A DNA stretch of 64,000 nt from Leptasterias polaris (taxonomy: Eukaryota; Echinodermata; Asteroidea; Forcipulatida; Asteriidae), in contig JAZGTN010000046.1 of the NCBI GenBank assembly GCA_037783415.1, forward strand, positions 2,610,501 to 2,674,500, written 5' to 3'. The position numbers and the translations under genes were made by a program. Shown in pieces: positions 1-10,211 of this stretch. How positions within the stretch are numbered: the first letter of the stretch is position 1; each line of letters opens with the position of its first letter. The notes under the pieces were generated by a model, which was not told the origin of the DNA, searched no databases, and saw nothing but the letters and a program-made list of their open reading frames with translations.

Positions 1-192
1 GTCTTCCTTATATCCCAAACCATCATGCCTAGGCGCCCCCAATTAATTAACCTACTAATTAACTCAGCCCAACTAATTAAACAATTGCATAAATTAGCCC
101 GTATGCGAATTTACTATTTAACGTCCAGAACAAACACGCAATTTTCATTTGAAAAGTTGTCATCGAAAAATATTTAAATCTTCATTTTTTTG
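1..192 (-). repeat. Satellite monomer fragment, inverted relative to the 6.8-10.2 kb array
   Basis: These bases are the reverse complement of the satellite that fills 6781-10211, matching the 201-bp monomer type that carries GCGTGTTTGTTCTGGACG. The match runs to about 192 and stops inside a poly-T tract, where the last exon of the SGNH/C2H2/PHD gene begins. The stop codon of that gene (182-184) lies inside the satellite-like part. The fragment is cut by the window edge, so the array may continue to the left. Confidence 0.9.
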
Positions 193-3100
193 AATTATCC
201 GCGTGTTTTCGTGTTGTTACGTTATCACAATCGTCTGGCACACTACATGATTCATAATACGACTCAGCTGGACTATTGCTGTTGCTATAGTTTTCGTTAA
301 ATTTTGAATTATCCGCGTGTTTTCGTGTTGTTACGTTATCACAATCGTCTGGCACGTTACAAGATGATTCATTCAGGCCAACGTCTTCATTAAAACCAAC
401 GTCATCATTGTGATTATCGATGTCGTTATCAGAAGTATTCCTATCATGTGTTTGGCCAGCTAATGCTTCATCAACATCATCACACCTATGCTTAAACACT
501 AATTCATTGGAGTTGCATCCATTTATACCACAATAAAAAGTTACAAGTTCCATAAAGGAATCTCCCTTTCTCTCAGGTTTTAAATGCAAACATGAATAAT
601 GGTACCATAAACCACAGTTATCACAAGCAACCATGCTTTGATCTTTACTGTAAGGCCTCTGGCATATGCAATATAAATCTTTTGTCCTTCCCCTATTACT
701 TCGTTTGGGTTTAATGTTTGTTCGCTGGCCTATTATCTGTCTAATAATTTCCTTGATGTTACCGGTGTTATTTGTCCACATTGTTCGGACTGCTTTTATA
801 CCATGTTTCCTGTCTCTCTTTACCCATCTTACATTCGATTTAATTGGTGCTATACATACTCTTGGTAGCGTTTTTTCCTGAAGATCTGCCTGGGTGATAG
901 TAGTTCCAATTATTTGTGCCAATTTCCGAACCCTGCTGTTTACATCATCTGTTCCGACTACACGACCTGTTCCACCTCCCATTTTTGGTGCAGCTAGAAG
1001 TAGAACCTCCTTTTTAACCTCCTTTTTCTGTTTAGAGAAATGAATTTTATGCAGTTAAGTCATCGAACAAACGCTGTGAATTGCAACCGTTTTAATGCAG
1101 AACTAATGGACACAGAGGAATCAAAGCCCTTAGAAGAATGACTCATATTGAATTCACACTGATTTTTCCCCCATTTTTTTATAATATTATTTCCAATATA
1201 GAAGGAGCGTTAGGCCTACTCACTTCCCTTTTTAAATATGGATACAATTTGTTATCTGTGTTTTCACTTTTACATCAAAATAACAGATTAATTAGGGGAT
1301 GGAAGAAGCTCGTATATGTCATTCAGACAGCTCGCGCTTTCAACGCGAAAAGCACAACATATATTGTGTGCTTTTCGGGTTGAAAGCATGTTAATTTATC
1401 ACCATTTTCATCTAATCTGCTATAGGCCTACACATTAAGACAACCAAAGGCCGAAGTTGGTTTTATTAAGAAGATCTGCTTTTCTGAGTTGAAGGGGTAG
1501 ATTACAAATATCTTTCAGTGGGGTACGTGGGCATGCACCCTCGAACACATCTAATGGCGTCTTCTTTGGATTTGTTATGGTTCCCATCAAATTGTTCACA
1601 TTTAGGTATGGCCTAGTGATCAGAATCTATTTAAAAAAATAGTAAACTGTGCCCAGAGGGTTAAAGTGTACATACCTTTCGTTCGAGTTTACGACATGAT
1701 GGTAAGGACACTCGATGCTTGGCACGAAAGTGGTCCCATACGCCTGATTCACTGCGGCACACTTTATTGCACATGAAGCACTTCGCGACAACCTCCTCAG
1801 GTGTCAAATGTGCACAATGCTTTCTGAGGGACACTTGCGTCTTTTTTGTTTTTGTCGTTGATGCGTTGACCCCGAAATGTCTCTGTAAGAAGAAAATGTA
1901 CATAGGGCCTATTCATAAACAGACTAAAGCCCGGTTCATACTTCCCGCGAATTCTCACTGCAAAGTGAATTTTATAGCGTCACAGTCACAGGCAGCGCGT
2001 TCATATTATTGTGTCACTAAAATTCGCTTTGCATTTGCATTCCCAGGAAGTATGAACCAGGCTTATTGCAATCATAGGGCGCTCTTTGCCATAATTTTTT
2101 TCAAGAAATCCAGATTGAAAAGCTCACAGAAATATGAAGATTTTTGTAAATGTTGTCTGGAAAATGGATCAATAAATGTTTTTTCTGATTACATAATACA
2201 AAAACATAGATCATCTTGCTGCTTTAGGCATAGCCACGCTTTATAGTTGACTTCGATAAAACGGGTTACCTTGTACAGAGATGCCATTGGTAGAGGGATC
2301 ACATAATCAACTGGGCAAGAGCTCAAGTGACTAGCGCCGGGACCCGTCATAATTGGTTGATACCTAAAATTAAGCAGAAACAATAACAGTCTTACTGTGA
2401 TAGCAACAAAATCAATATTCGCAAAAAAAATAAAAGCACGTTGTAACTCCCGATATGGACATAGGCCTATTGTCATGTACAAATTGAAAATGGGAAAAAA
2501 CTCACTTGCATAACCCCGACGATATCTGACAGTATTTCTCATCAGCCTCTGCACGACGCACACCCCGGCAACCAACACGACTTCGTTTTGGTGCGGACAA
2601 AGGTTCTATCTCCCTTTTTGATGCCGGTCTTCCGGTTTTGTCTGCAAAAAGCACAACGAAGCATTTTGTATAAATCAATTATTTTCTTAGTACTGACTGT
2701 GCTTAGTGTAGGCCTATATATTTATTTTGAAACTTTTATCAAAATTAGTAAACGTTGTAGAAAATATTTTTATTTACGGTGCAAATGCTATTCTGCAAGT
2801 ATCCTCTCTTTTGTTTTATGAAATAGCTTAGGGTATAAATCGTCATCTTTAGCAGTTTTCTGAAGGTCGAGAGTGCTTTTCAAATGTATTAAGGGTCTTT
2901 TCATTCAAAATCATGAAATGATGTGCTCACTAAATTATGACAAAATATTACCTTTTGGGTGGGAATGAGCCGGATTGTGCTTAAGCTGTTGCACTTTAGG
3001 AGGGGGTGGTTGAGTGTGGACACCGGAAGAAGCCTTCAGTATCTTCGTCAATGGAGATTGAATCAGATCTATGAGAAGCGGGGCCCCCGCATTATCACTG

Positions 3101-6100
3101 ACATGGACGCCATCCTTCCAACTCCAAAGCTGGTGATTCCCCGTCGGGAACTCATCGTAAATATCGATGTAATAAATCCCCTTCTGTCGGCACATGCGAT
3201 GGATGAGGTTGTTGTATCTTGCAACTGACAACCCGTAACTGTCTAATCTTGGTAGGATGGACGTTACTGCAATCTAATCAGGCAAAACCAAAATTTATTT
3301 ACACATCCTGAAAGATCGTGACTCTTCTCCTCTTCCCCCTTTCTTCTTCTTCTTCTTGTGGTTAGAGCCTCCCGATTATCACATACCTACCATTGTCAAT
3401 TCTCTTCCACCTAATTTGAGACATGACTTGACGAATTTGTCTGAAAAGGTGTTCATGAAGCATTTAAAGGAATTTTATCTTGACAAGTACAAAAATTTCC
3501 TTTGTACTAATCTTAATTGCTTTTCTTGCCCATAGGAGCTAGTAGGCAATATTTATTCTCAGTGTAACTTTGTTATTGTGTGTCCCCGGAGGAAATATAT
3601 TTTGTACTGAAAATGAAATGAAATGTTTACTCTTAATTGCTATTTTTTGTACTTTTGTGTAATTTGACAGCAGTCGTGGGTGCTCCACTACAGAAGGCCC
3701 TATCCTTCTCTCGGATGACACCCCATTCATACACATGTGTCCTGTGTATGTTCAAATGTTGATAGAATCTGGTGTAGTCTATCAGCTTGTGTATTATTTA
3801 TTGTTATTATTTGTTGTATGAATGGAAATTAAAAAAACTAAACAAAAACAAAAACATATTTACATAAAAATTAGCTTCAACGAAGGAAAACAAAAATACC
3901 TACCTTGCTGTCCTTATACACTTCTCTGGTGTAATCAATCAAGCGACTAAATTCTCCCGAGGTCGAGTCAAAACTACACTTCCAACTAGATACATTATTA
4001 GTCCCCACTGAAAAGACAATCAGTGCCGGATCCACGAAAGATGATTGGTGTTTAATATCCTGTATAAAACAAGATAGAGGGGGAAAGGAACTTAAAGGAA
4101 GAAAAAAAAATGCATGATTTACTCTATATTGTTCTAAACACACATGCACTATTATTAAATAGCAATCATTTTCAATTTAAATGTTAAAGTTTATTTGTTA
4201 ATGATAAACGTGTTAAAAAAAAGTTTGAAAATACTCTGTGATTCAATAGAAGTTGTGTAAATGCTGACTTTAAAGATTAATTTGGAAAACAAAATATTGA
4301 AAAATACAGACGAGGGAACTATTAGTATTACAAGCAAGGTTGCTGATAACCAATCTCAACGCCATTAACTTTATTTCATGGTAAATTAAACTGATTTGAC
4401 AAATTCAAAGGATCGTTTGGTAAATAAACGGCGCGTGTCAGTACTACCATATTTCTTACCATCTAATTTATGCTTATCATAAGAACTATAAGTAAAATAT
4501 CAAATGTTCATACCTGATGAATATCCCGAACAAGTGCTCCAGGCGTACAGCTTACTCCCATTCGAAAACCATTCTCAAGAATTGGAACGTGACCTTCAAC
4601 CATAGACCTCCATTGTGAGTCTCCAAAAACAGCAACCAGCTTGAACAAATTAAAGAATAGAAAGTTTTTTAAAGAGATTTTTGTGTAAGTGTAGTTGAAA
4701 TGGACTTTACACTTCCATTTACGGAGAAGAATGCAATATGTGTACGTCGTTGCAAGCGATTTCATAGTTTCTGGTGATTTATAAAAATGTCTATCTTATA
4801 CTTGACACTAGGAATAAAGCATTCTTTTTATGGAAAACGTGGTCTTCTTGGGGCTGTTGAAACTTGTTGGGCGGATGATGCGTCTTGCATTTCGGTACAC
4901 TGCCAATTAAATTTTGAATGCCGACACCGCTGCAGAGCCCGGACAACTTGTTTACTTGGTTCATGAATATTATGTTTTACTTATTAATTGTCGATGATAT
5001 ATTTCAGCAATTATTCAATTTTTGGGTATGTATAGGGATGCTTTTGAAGGGGGATCGCGTGTAGACTTGGTTCAAGTCGGGTTTCGTGATAACCGAGTCA
5101 ACGGTACATGTAGCTATGGTGATTTTTTTTAATGTGCGCCCTCTAGATCGCGGACAACCCGATGCTGTGTGAACGTACCGCGCATGTAATGCATGCTCAT
5201 GAATGAGACGAGTATCATCGTTGATGGCGCCTTTTTCTTTTTCGTTTTGTTCATAATCCGATTGTTTATTTGAAAAGAGAACTTGATGATGTTGAGCCTT
5301 GTTGACGTATATTCTTGGCGACGGAATAAACAGCATGCGCCACATGGGGGCAACTTGTGGAGAATGATCATTGCATAAGAATATATATAATTTATAACAA
5401 TACAAATGTTGTCGAAAATAAAATGTTGTCATAAAAAAACTGAAACCCAGATCTGTAGACCCAAAATCGCCAAAACACAAATTGAGCTGTAACCATGGCA
5501 ACGGGATATATATTGATATGACAGGTTTATGTTTGTTAATTTATTTCCAAAGTTCCTCCCACCCCAATTTTTGTTGTCGTTTTTGGACCGTATACACATT
5601 TACGTGAAATGACACCTACCTAAGATTAAATGGTATCGCCAAATATATTGACTTTTAAATATTAAATTGTTACATTCCTCAGCTATTTCGATTCGCTTAT
5701 TGTACAAAAATATGTTGATAACCGATACAGCTTTATACATGCATTACAACATTTCCATTCATATTTGCCTCACACACAACAAATAAATTAATAAATAAAT
5801 AAGTAAAAACAATTTTTTTTTTCCTGGTTACTGGAGCGATTTATGATTTAAAGGCACTGAACACGTTTGGTAATTGTCAAAGACCAGTATTCTCACTTGG
5901 TGTATCCATGGAGGAAGAAATTCCTCCATGGTGTATCCCAACATATGCATAAAATAACAAGCCTGTGAAAATTTGGACTCAATTGGTCATTGAAGTTGCA
6001 AGAAAATTAGGAAAGAAAAAACACCTTGTTGTACAAATTAGTGTGCTTTCAGATAGGAATAAAAGGCTTCTGGCCAGAAGTCTTTTATTATTTTAGTGAG

Positions 6101-6478
6101 AAATTACCTCTTTCTCAAAAAATACGTTACTTCAGAGGGAGTGGTTTCTCACAATGGTTTATATCAACAGCTCTCCGTTGCTCGTTACCAAGTAAGTTTT
6201 TATGCTAATATATATTTTGAGTAATTACCAAACGTGTACAGTGCCTTTAAGCTATCCTTTAAATATACGTTTTAAATTAATAAGGGAGGTTTAAAGATAA
6301 ATACAAAATATACACATAGGCCTATCAAGTTGCAAAGAAAGGTATCAAAAACTGTAATACTCACAGGTTTGTCAGTGTCCATTGACGGCTGACGAAGTTT
6401 GTGTTGTTTGTCAGTAATTCCCCTACTCCATGGAATTACCTTCGCCCGGTAACCTGATCCGCAAGTTCCCCCCTTCAT
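182..6478 (-). CDS. SGNH hydrolase / C2H2 zinc finger / PHD finger protein, 8 exons, 635 aa
   Basis: Exons on the minus strand: 6478-6365, 4639-4514, 4059-3904, 3273-2952, 2548-2506, 2363-2270, 1882-1676, 1027-182. All junctions are GT-AG and phases agree throughout, giving 1908 nt. Residues 39-200 look like an SGNH (GDSL-type) hydrolase: GDSQ with candidate nucleophile S46, a GTNN block at 99-102, and DGVH with D186 and H189. A C2H2 finger follows (C320, C323, H336, H341), then a PHD-type finger near 474-525 (C4HC3 pattern starting YCICQRP). The acidic, Asn/Asp-rich tail holds an 18-residue duplication caused by a 112-bp DNA repeat. The substrate is unknown; PHD fingers often bind histone tails, so chromatin association is possible but only inferred. 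SGNH and PHD domains also co-occur in ORF1 of some CR1-type LINEs, but there the gene has no introns. The gene lies between inverted satellite copies, so it could be host-derived or cargo of a large mobile element. No named orthologue recognised. Confidence 0.82.
1336..1387. repeat. 52-nt near-perfect hairpin in the last intron of the SGNH/C2H2/PHD gene
   Basis: The arm GCTTTCAACGCGAAAAGCAC is followed about 10 nt later by its near-complement, with one mismatch. It lies in the intron between the C2H2 exon and the PHD exon. It could be a tiny foldback insertion or a structured intron RNA. Confidence 0.75.
1927..2064. mobile_element. Short MITE with 19-bp inverted ends (about 138 bp)
   Basis: It starts AAGCCCGGTTCATACTTCC and ends with the inverse, GGAAGTATGAACCAGGCTT, with one mismatch. 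The interior has further short inverted segments around GCAAAGTGAATTT. There is no coding capacity. It sits in the intron upstream of the C2H2 exon. No clear target duplication was seen. Confidence 0.75.
3360..3630 (+). mobile_element. 5'-truncated non-LTR retrotransposon tail
   Basis: Plus-strand codons from about 3367 to a TAG near 3538 read through a segment of conceptual protein with Leu/Phe/Lys-rich motifs and an ending CTNLNCFSCP. This is typical of the far C-terminus of CR1/L2-like reverse transcriptase ORFs. A short 3' UTR follows, ending in a (GAAAT)n run near 3618-3630. It is antisense to the host gene, in the intron between the GTNN and DGVH exons. A second retroposon-like 3' end (about 3640-3840, ending in an A-rich run) follows. 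Family assignment is from memory of this protein tail. Confidence 0.55.
5848..6250. mobile_element. TTAA-target MITE, family M1 (copy 1)
   Basis: The element (5852-6246) is flanked by TTAA on both sides. It has inverted ends AGGCACTGAACACGTTTGG and its near-complement. Near-identical copies lie at 43795-44171 and 57160-57527; diverged relatives are at 18414-18768, 41937-42314 and, inverted, about 24400-24756. TTAA targets are typical of piggyBac and Kolobok derivatives. This copy carries a small hairpin insertion (5899-5938). It is in intron 1 of the SGNH/C2H2/PHD gene. Confidence 0.88.
5899..5938. mobile_element. 22-bp hairpin insertion flanked by a 9-bp target duplication
   Basis: The insert ATGGAGGAA-GAAA-TTCCTCCAT (5908-5929) is a 9-bp stem with a GAAA loop. 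It is flanked by exact direct repeats GGTGTATCC at 5899-5907 and 5930-5938. Two sister M1 copies (near 43843 and 57203) have one GGTGTATCC and no hairpin, so they show the empty site. Confidence 0.8.
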
Positions 6479-6780
6479 AATTTCATGTTACTATTTTAAC
6501 AACTGCACTTTCTTAACCACTGCGGTGTACTATATTAACCATGGAGGCCTTAACCATAAACGAAGCTTCACATAAAACTTGTGCCAACCTCTACCGAAGC
6601 TGTTAATAAGACATTTTCCAGAAACTTGTAATGAGTGTATAGTTAAAAGTCGTTCAAAACAGTAAAATGCGGGGAACCAGTGGCTGGTGGCTGTTTACCA
6701 ATGTGAATAAAATGTATGCCTATCATTGTTTATTGTAAAGAGGCGGATCCAAGATATGATAATAAAGGGGATAAAACTTG
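6479..6780. other. Upstream region of the SGNH/C2H2/PHD gene
   Basis: About 300 bp between the start codon at 6478 and the first degraded satellite monomer. It presumably holds the promoter and 5' UTR of the minus-strand gene. I see no ORF, clear TATA box or repeat match in it. Confidence 0.4.
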
Positions 6781-9700
6781 ATAATTTTATAGTAAGTTGT
6801 TTATTACACTTGGGCTGGGTTAATTGTTAAACAAATTAAACGGGGTTTGGGATGTAAAACCTGAAGAACTTATAATTTCTCGATGACAACTTTTCAAAAT
6901 GTAAATTAGGTATAGCGTGCTTAACCATAGACTTTGTCACAGATTTGTACACGGGCTATATTATGCAATATTGTTTAATTAGTTGGGCTGACTTAATTAG
7001 TGGGTTAATTAATTGGGGGCGCCCAGGCATAATGGTTTGGGATATAAGGAAGACAACTGTGAAGAAGAAAATGAAGACTTTAATATTTTTCGATGACAAC
7101 TTTTCAAATGAAAATTAGGTAGTTGCATGTTTAACCATAGACTTTGTCACAGTAAATTCGCATACGGGCTATATTATGCGATTGTTTAATTAGTTGGGCT
7201 GAGTTAATTAGTGGGTTAATTAATTGGGGGCGCCCAGGCATAATGGTTTGGGATATAAGGAAGACAACTGTGAAGAAAAAAATGAAGATTTAAATATTTT
7301 TCGATGACAACTTTTCAAATGAAAATTGCGTGTTTGTTCTGGACGTTAAATAGTAAATTCGCATACGGGCTATATTATGCGATTGTTTAATTAGTTGGGA
7401 TGACCTAATTAGTGGGTTAATTAATTGGGGGCGCCTAGGCATGATGGTTTGGGATATAAGGAAGACAACTGTGAAGAAAAAAATGAAGATTTTAATATTT
7501 TTCGATGACAACTTTTCAAATGAAAATTAGGTAGTTGCATGTTGAACCATAGACTTTGTCACAGTAAATTCGCATACGGGCTATATTATGCGATTGTTTA
7601 ATTAGTTGGGCTGACCTAATTAGTGGGTTAATTAATTGGGGGCGCCCAGGCATAATGGTTTGGGATATAAGGAAGACAACTGTGAAGAAAAAAATGAAGA
7701 TTTAAATATTTTTCGATGACAACTTTTCAAATGAAAATTGCGTGTTTGTTCTGGACGTTAAATAGTAAATTCGCATACGGGCTAATTTATGCAATTGTTT
7801 AATTAGTTGGGCTGAGTTAATTAGTAGGTTAATTAATTGGGGGCGCCTAGGCATGATGGTTTGGGATATAAGGAAGACAACTGTGAAGAAAAAAATTAAG
7901 ATTTTATTACTTTTCGATGACAACTTTTCAAATGAAAATTAGGTAGTTGCATGTTGAACCATAGACTTTGTCACAATAAATTCGCATACGGGCTATATTA
8001 TGCGATTGTTTAATTAGTTGGGCTGACCTAATTAGTGGGTTAATTAATTGGGGGCGCCCAGGCATAATGGTTTGGGATATAAGGAAGACAACTGTGAAGA
8101 AAAAAATGAAGATTTAAATATTTTTCGATGACAACTTTTCAAATGAAAATTGCGTGTTTGTTCTGGACGTTAAATAGTAAATTCGCATACGGGCTAATTT
8201 ATGCAATTGTTTAATTAGTTGGGCTGAGTTAATTAGTAGGTTAATTAATTGGGGGCGCCTAGGCATGATGGTTTGGGATATAAGGAAGACAACTGTGAAG
8301 AAAAAAATGAAGATTTTAATATTTTTCGATGACAACTTTTCAAATGAAAATTAGGTAGTTGCATGTTGAACCATAGACTTTGTCACAGTAAATTCGCATA
8401 CGGGCTATATTATGCGATTGTTTAATTAGTTGGGCTGAGTTAATTAGTGGGTTAATTAATTGGGGGCGCCCAGGCATAATGGTTTGGGATATAAGGAAGA
8501 CAACTGTGAAGAAAAAAATGAAGATTTAAATATTTTTCGATGACAACTTTTCAAATGAAAATTGCGTGTTTGTTCTGGACGTTAAATAGTAAATTCGCAT
8601 ACGGGCTATATTATGCGATTGTTTAATTAGTTGGGATGACCTAATTAGTGGGTTAATTAATTGGGGGCGCCTAGGCATGATGGTTTGGGATATAAGGAAG
8701 ACAACTGTGAAGAAAAAAATGAAGATTTTAATATTTTTCGATGACAACTTTTCAAATGAAAATTAGGTAGTTGCATGTTGAACCATAGACTTTGTCACAG
8801 TAAATTCGCATACGGGCTATATTATGCGATTGTTTAATTAGTTGGGCTGAGTTAATTAGTGGGTTAATTAATTGGGGGCGCCCAGGCATAATGGTTTGGG
8901 ATATAAGGAAGACAACTGTGAAGAAAAAAATGAAGATTTAAATATTTTTCGATGACAACTTTTCAAATGAAAATTGCGTGTTTGTTCTGGACGTTAAATA
9001 GTAAATTCGCATACGGGCTAATTTATGCAATTGTTTAATTAGTTGGGCTGAGTTAATTAGTAGGTTAATTAATTGGGGGCGCCTAGGCATGATGGTTTGG
9101 GATATAAGGAAGACAACTGTGAAGAAAAAAATGAAGATTTTAATATTTTTCGATGACAACTTTTCAAATGAAAATTAGGTAGTTGCATGTTGAACCATAG
9201 ACTTTGTCACAGTAAATTCGCATACGGGCTATATTATGCGATTGTTTAATTAGTTGGGCTGAGTTAATTAGTGGGTTAATTAATTGGGGGCGCCCAGGCA
9301 TAATGGTTTGGGATATAAGGAAGACAACTGTGAAGAAAAAAATGAAGATTTAAATATTTTTCGATGACAACTTTTCAAATGAAAATTGCGTGTTTGTTCT
9401 GGACGTTAAATAGTAAATTCGCATACGGGCTAATTTATGCAATTGTTTAATTAGTTGGGCTGAGTTAATTAGTAGGTTAATTAATTGGGGGCGCCTAGGC
9501 ATGATGGTTTGGGATATAAGGAAGACAACTGTGAAGAAAAAAATTAAGATTTTATTACTTTTCGATGACAACTTTTCAAATGAAAATTAGGTAGTTGCAT
9601 GTTGAACCATAGACTTTGTCACAATAAATTCGCATACGGGCTATATTATGCGATTGTTTAATTAGTTGGGCTGACCTAATTAGTGGGTTAATTAATTGGG

Positions 9701-10211
9701 GGCGCCCAGGCATAATGGTTTGGGATATAAGGAAGACAACTGTGAAGAAAAAAATGAAGATTTAAATATTTTTCGATGACAACTTTTCAAATGAAAATTG
9801 CGTGTTTGTTCTGGACGTTAAATAGTAAATTCGCATACGGGCTAATTTATGCAATTGTTTAATTAGTTGGGCTGAGTTAATTAGTAGGTTAATTAATTGG
9901 GGGCGCCTAGGCATGATGGTTTGGGATATAAGGAAGACAACTGTGAAGAAAAAAATGAAGATTTTAATATTTTTCGATGACAACTTTTCAAATGAAAATT
10001 AGGTAGTTGCATGTTGAACCATAGACTTTGTCACAGTAAATTCGCATACGGGCTATATTATGCGATTGTTTAATTAGTTGGGCTGAGTTAATTAGTGGGT
10101 TAATTAATTGGGGGCGCCCAGGCATAATGGTTTGGGATATAAGGAAGACAACTGTGAAGAAAAAAATGAAGATTTAAATATTTTTCGATGACAACTTTTC
10201 AAATGAAAATT
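6781..10211 (+). repeat. Satellite array with a 412-bp dimeric higher-order unit
   Basis: Two related monomers alternate, one of 201 bp (with GCGTGTTTGTTCTGGACG) and one of 211 bp (with GTAGTTGCATGTTGAACC). Together they make a 412-bp unit repeated from about 7290 to the end; adjacent units are nearly identical. The left edge (about 6781-7080) is degraded. Three unit variants occur, in the order P Q R P R Q R (variants named here), which implies local block duplication. The array ends sharply at 10211. The 73-residue minus-strand ORFs repeated in it are by-products of the repeat. Confidence 0.95.

Noticed and set aside
5004..5501. 165-residue minus-strand ORF in intron 1 of the SGNH/C2H2/PHD gene
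   Set aside because: No domain, odd composition, no splice logic. Exons 1 and 2 already join in phase without it.
7290..9983. Seven near-identical 73-residue minus-strand ORFs
   Set aside because: They repeat with the 412-bp satellite period, have no domain, and also lie in each unit edge; they are by-products of the satellite.
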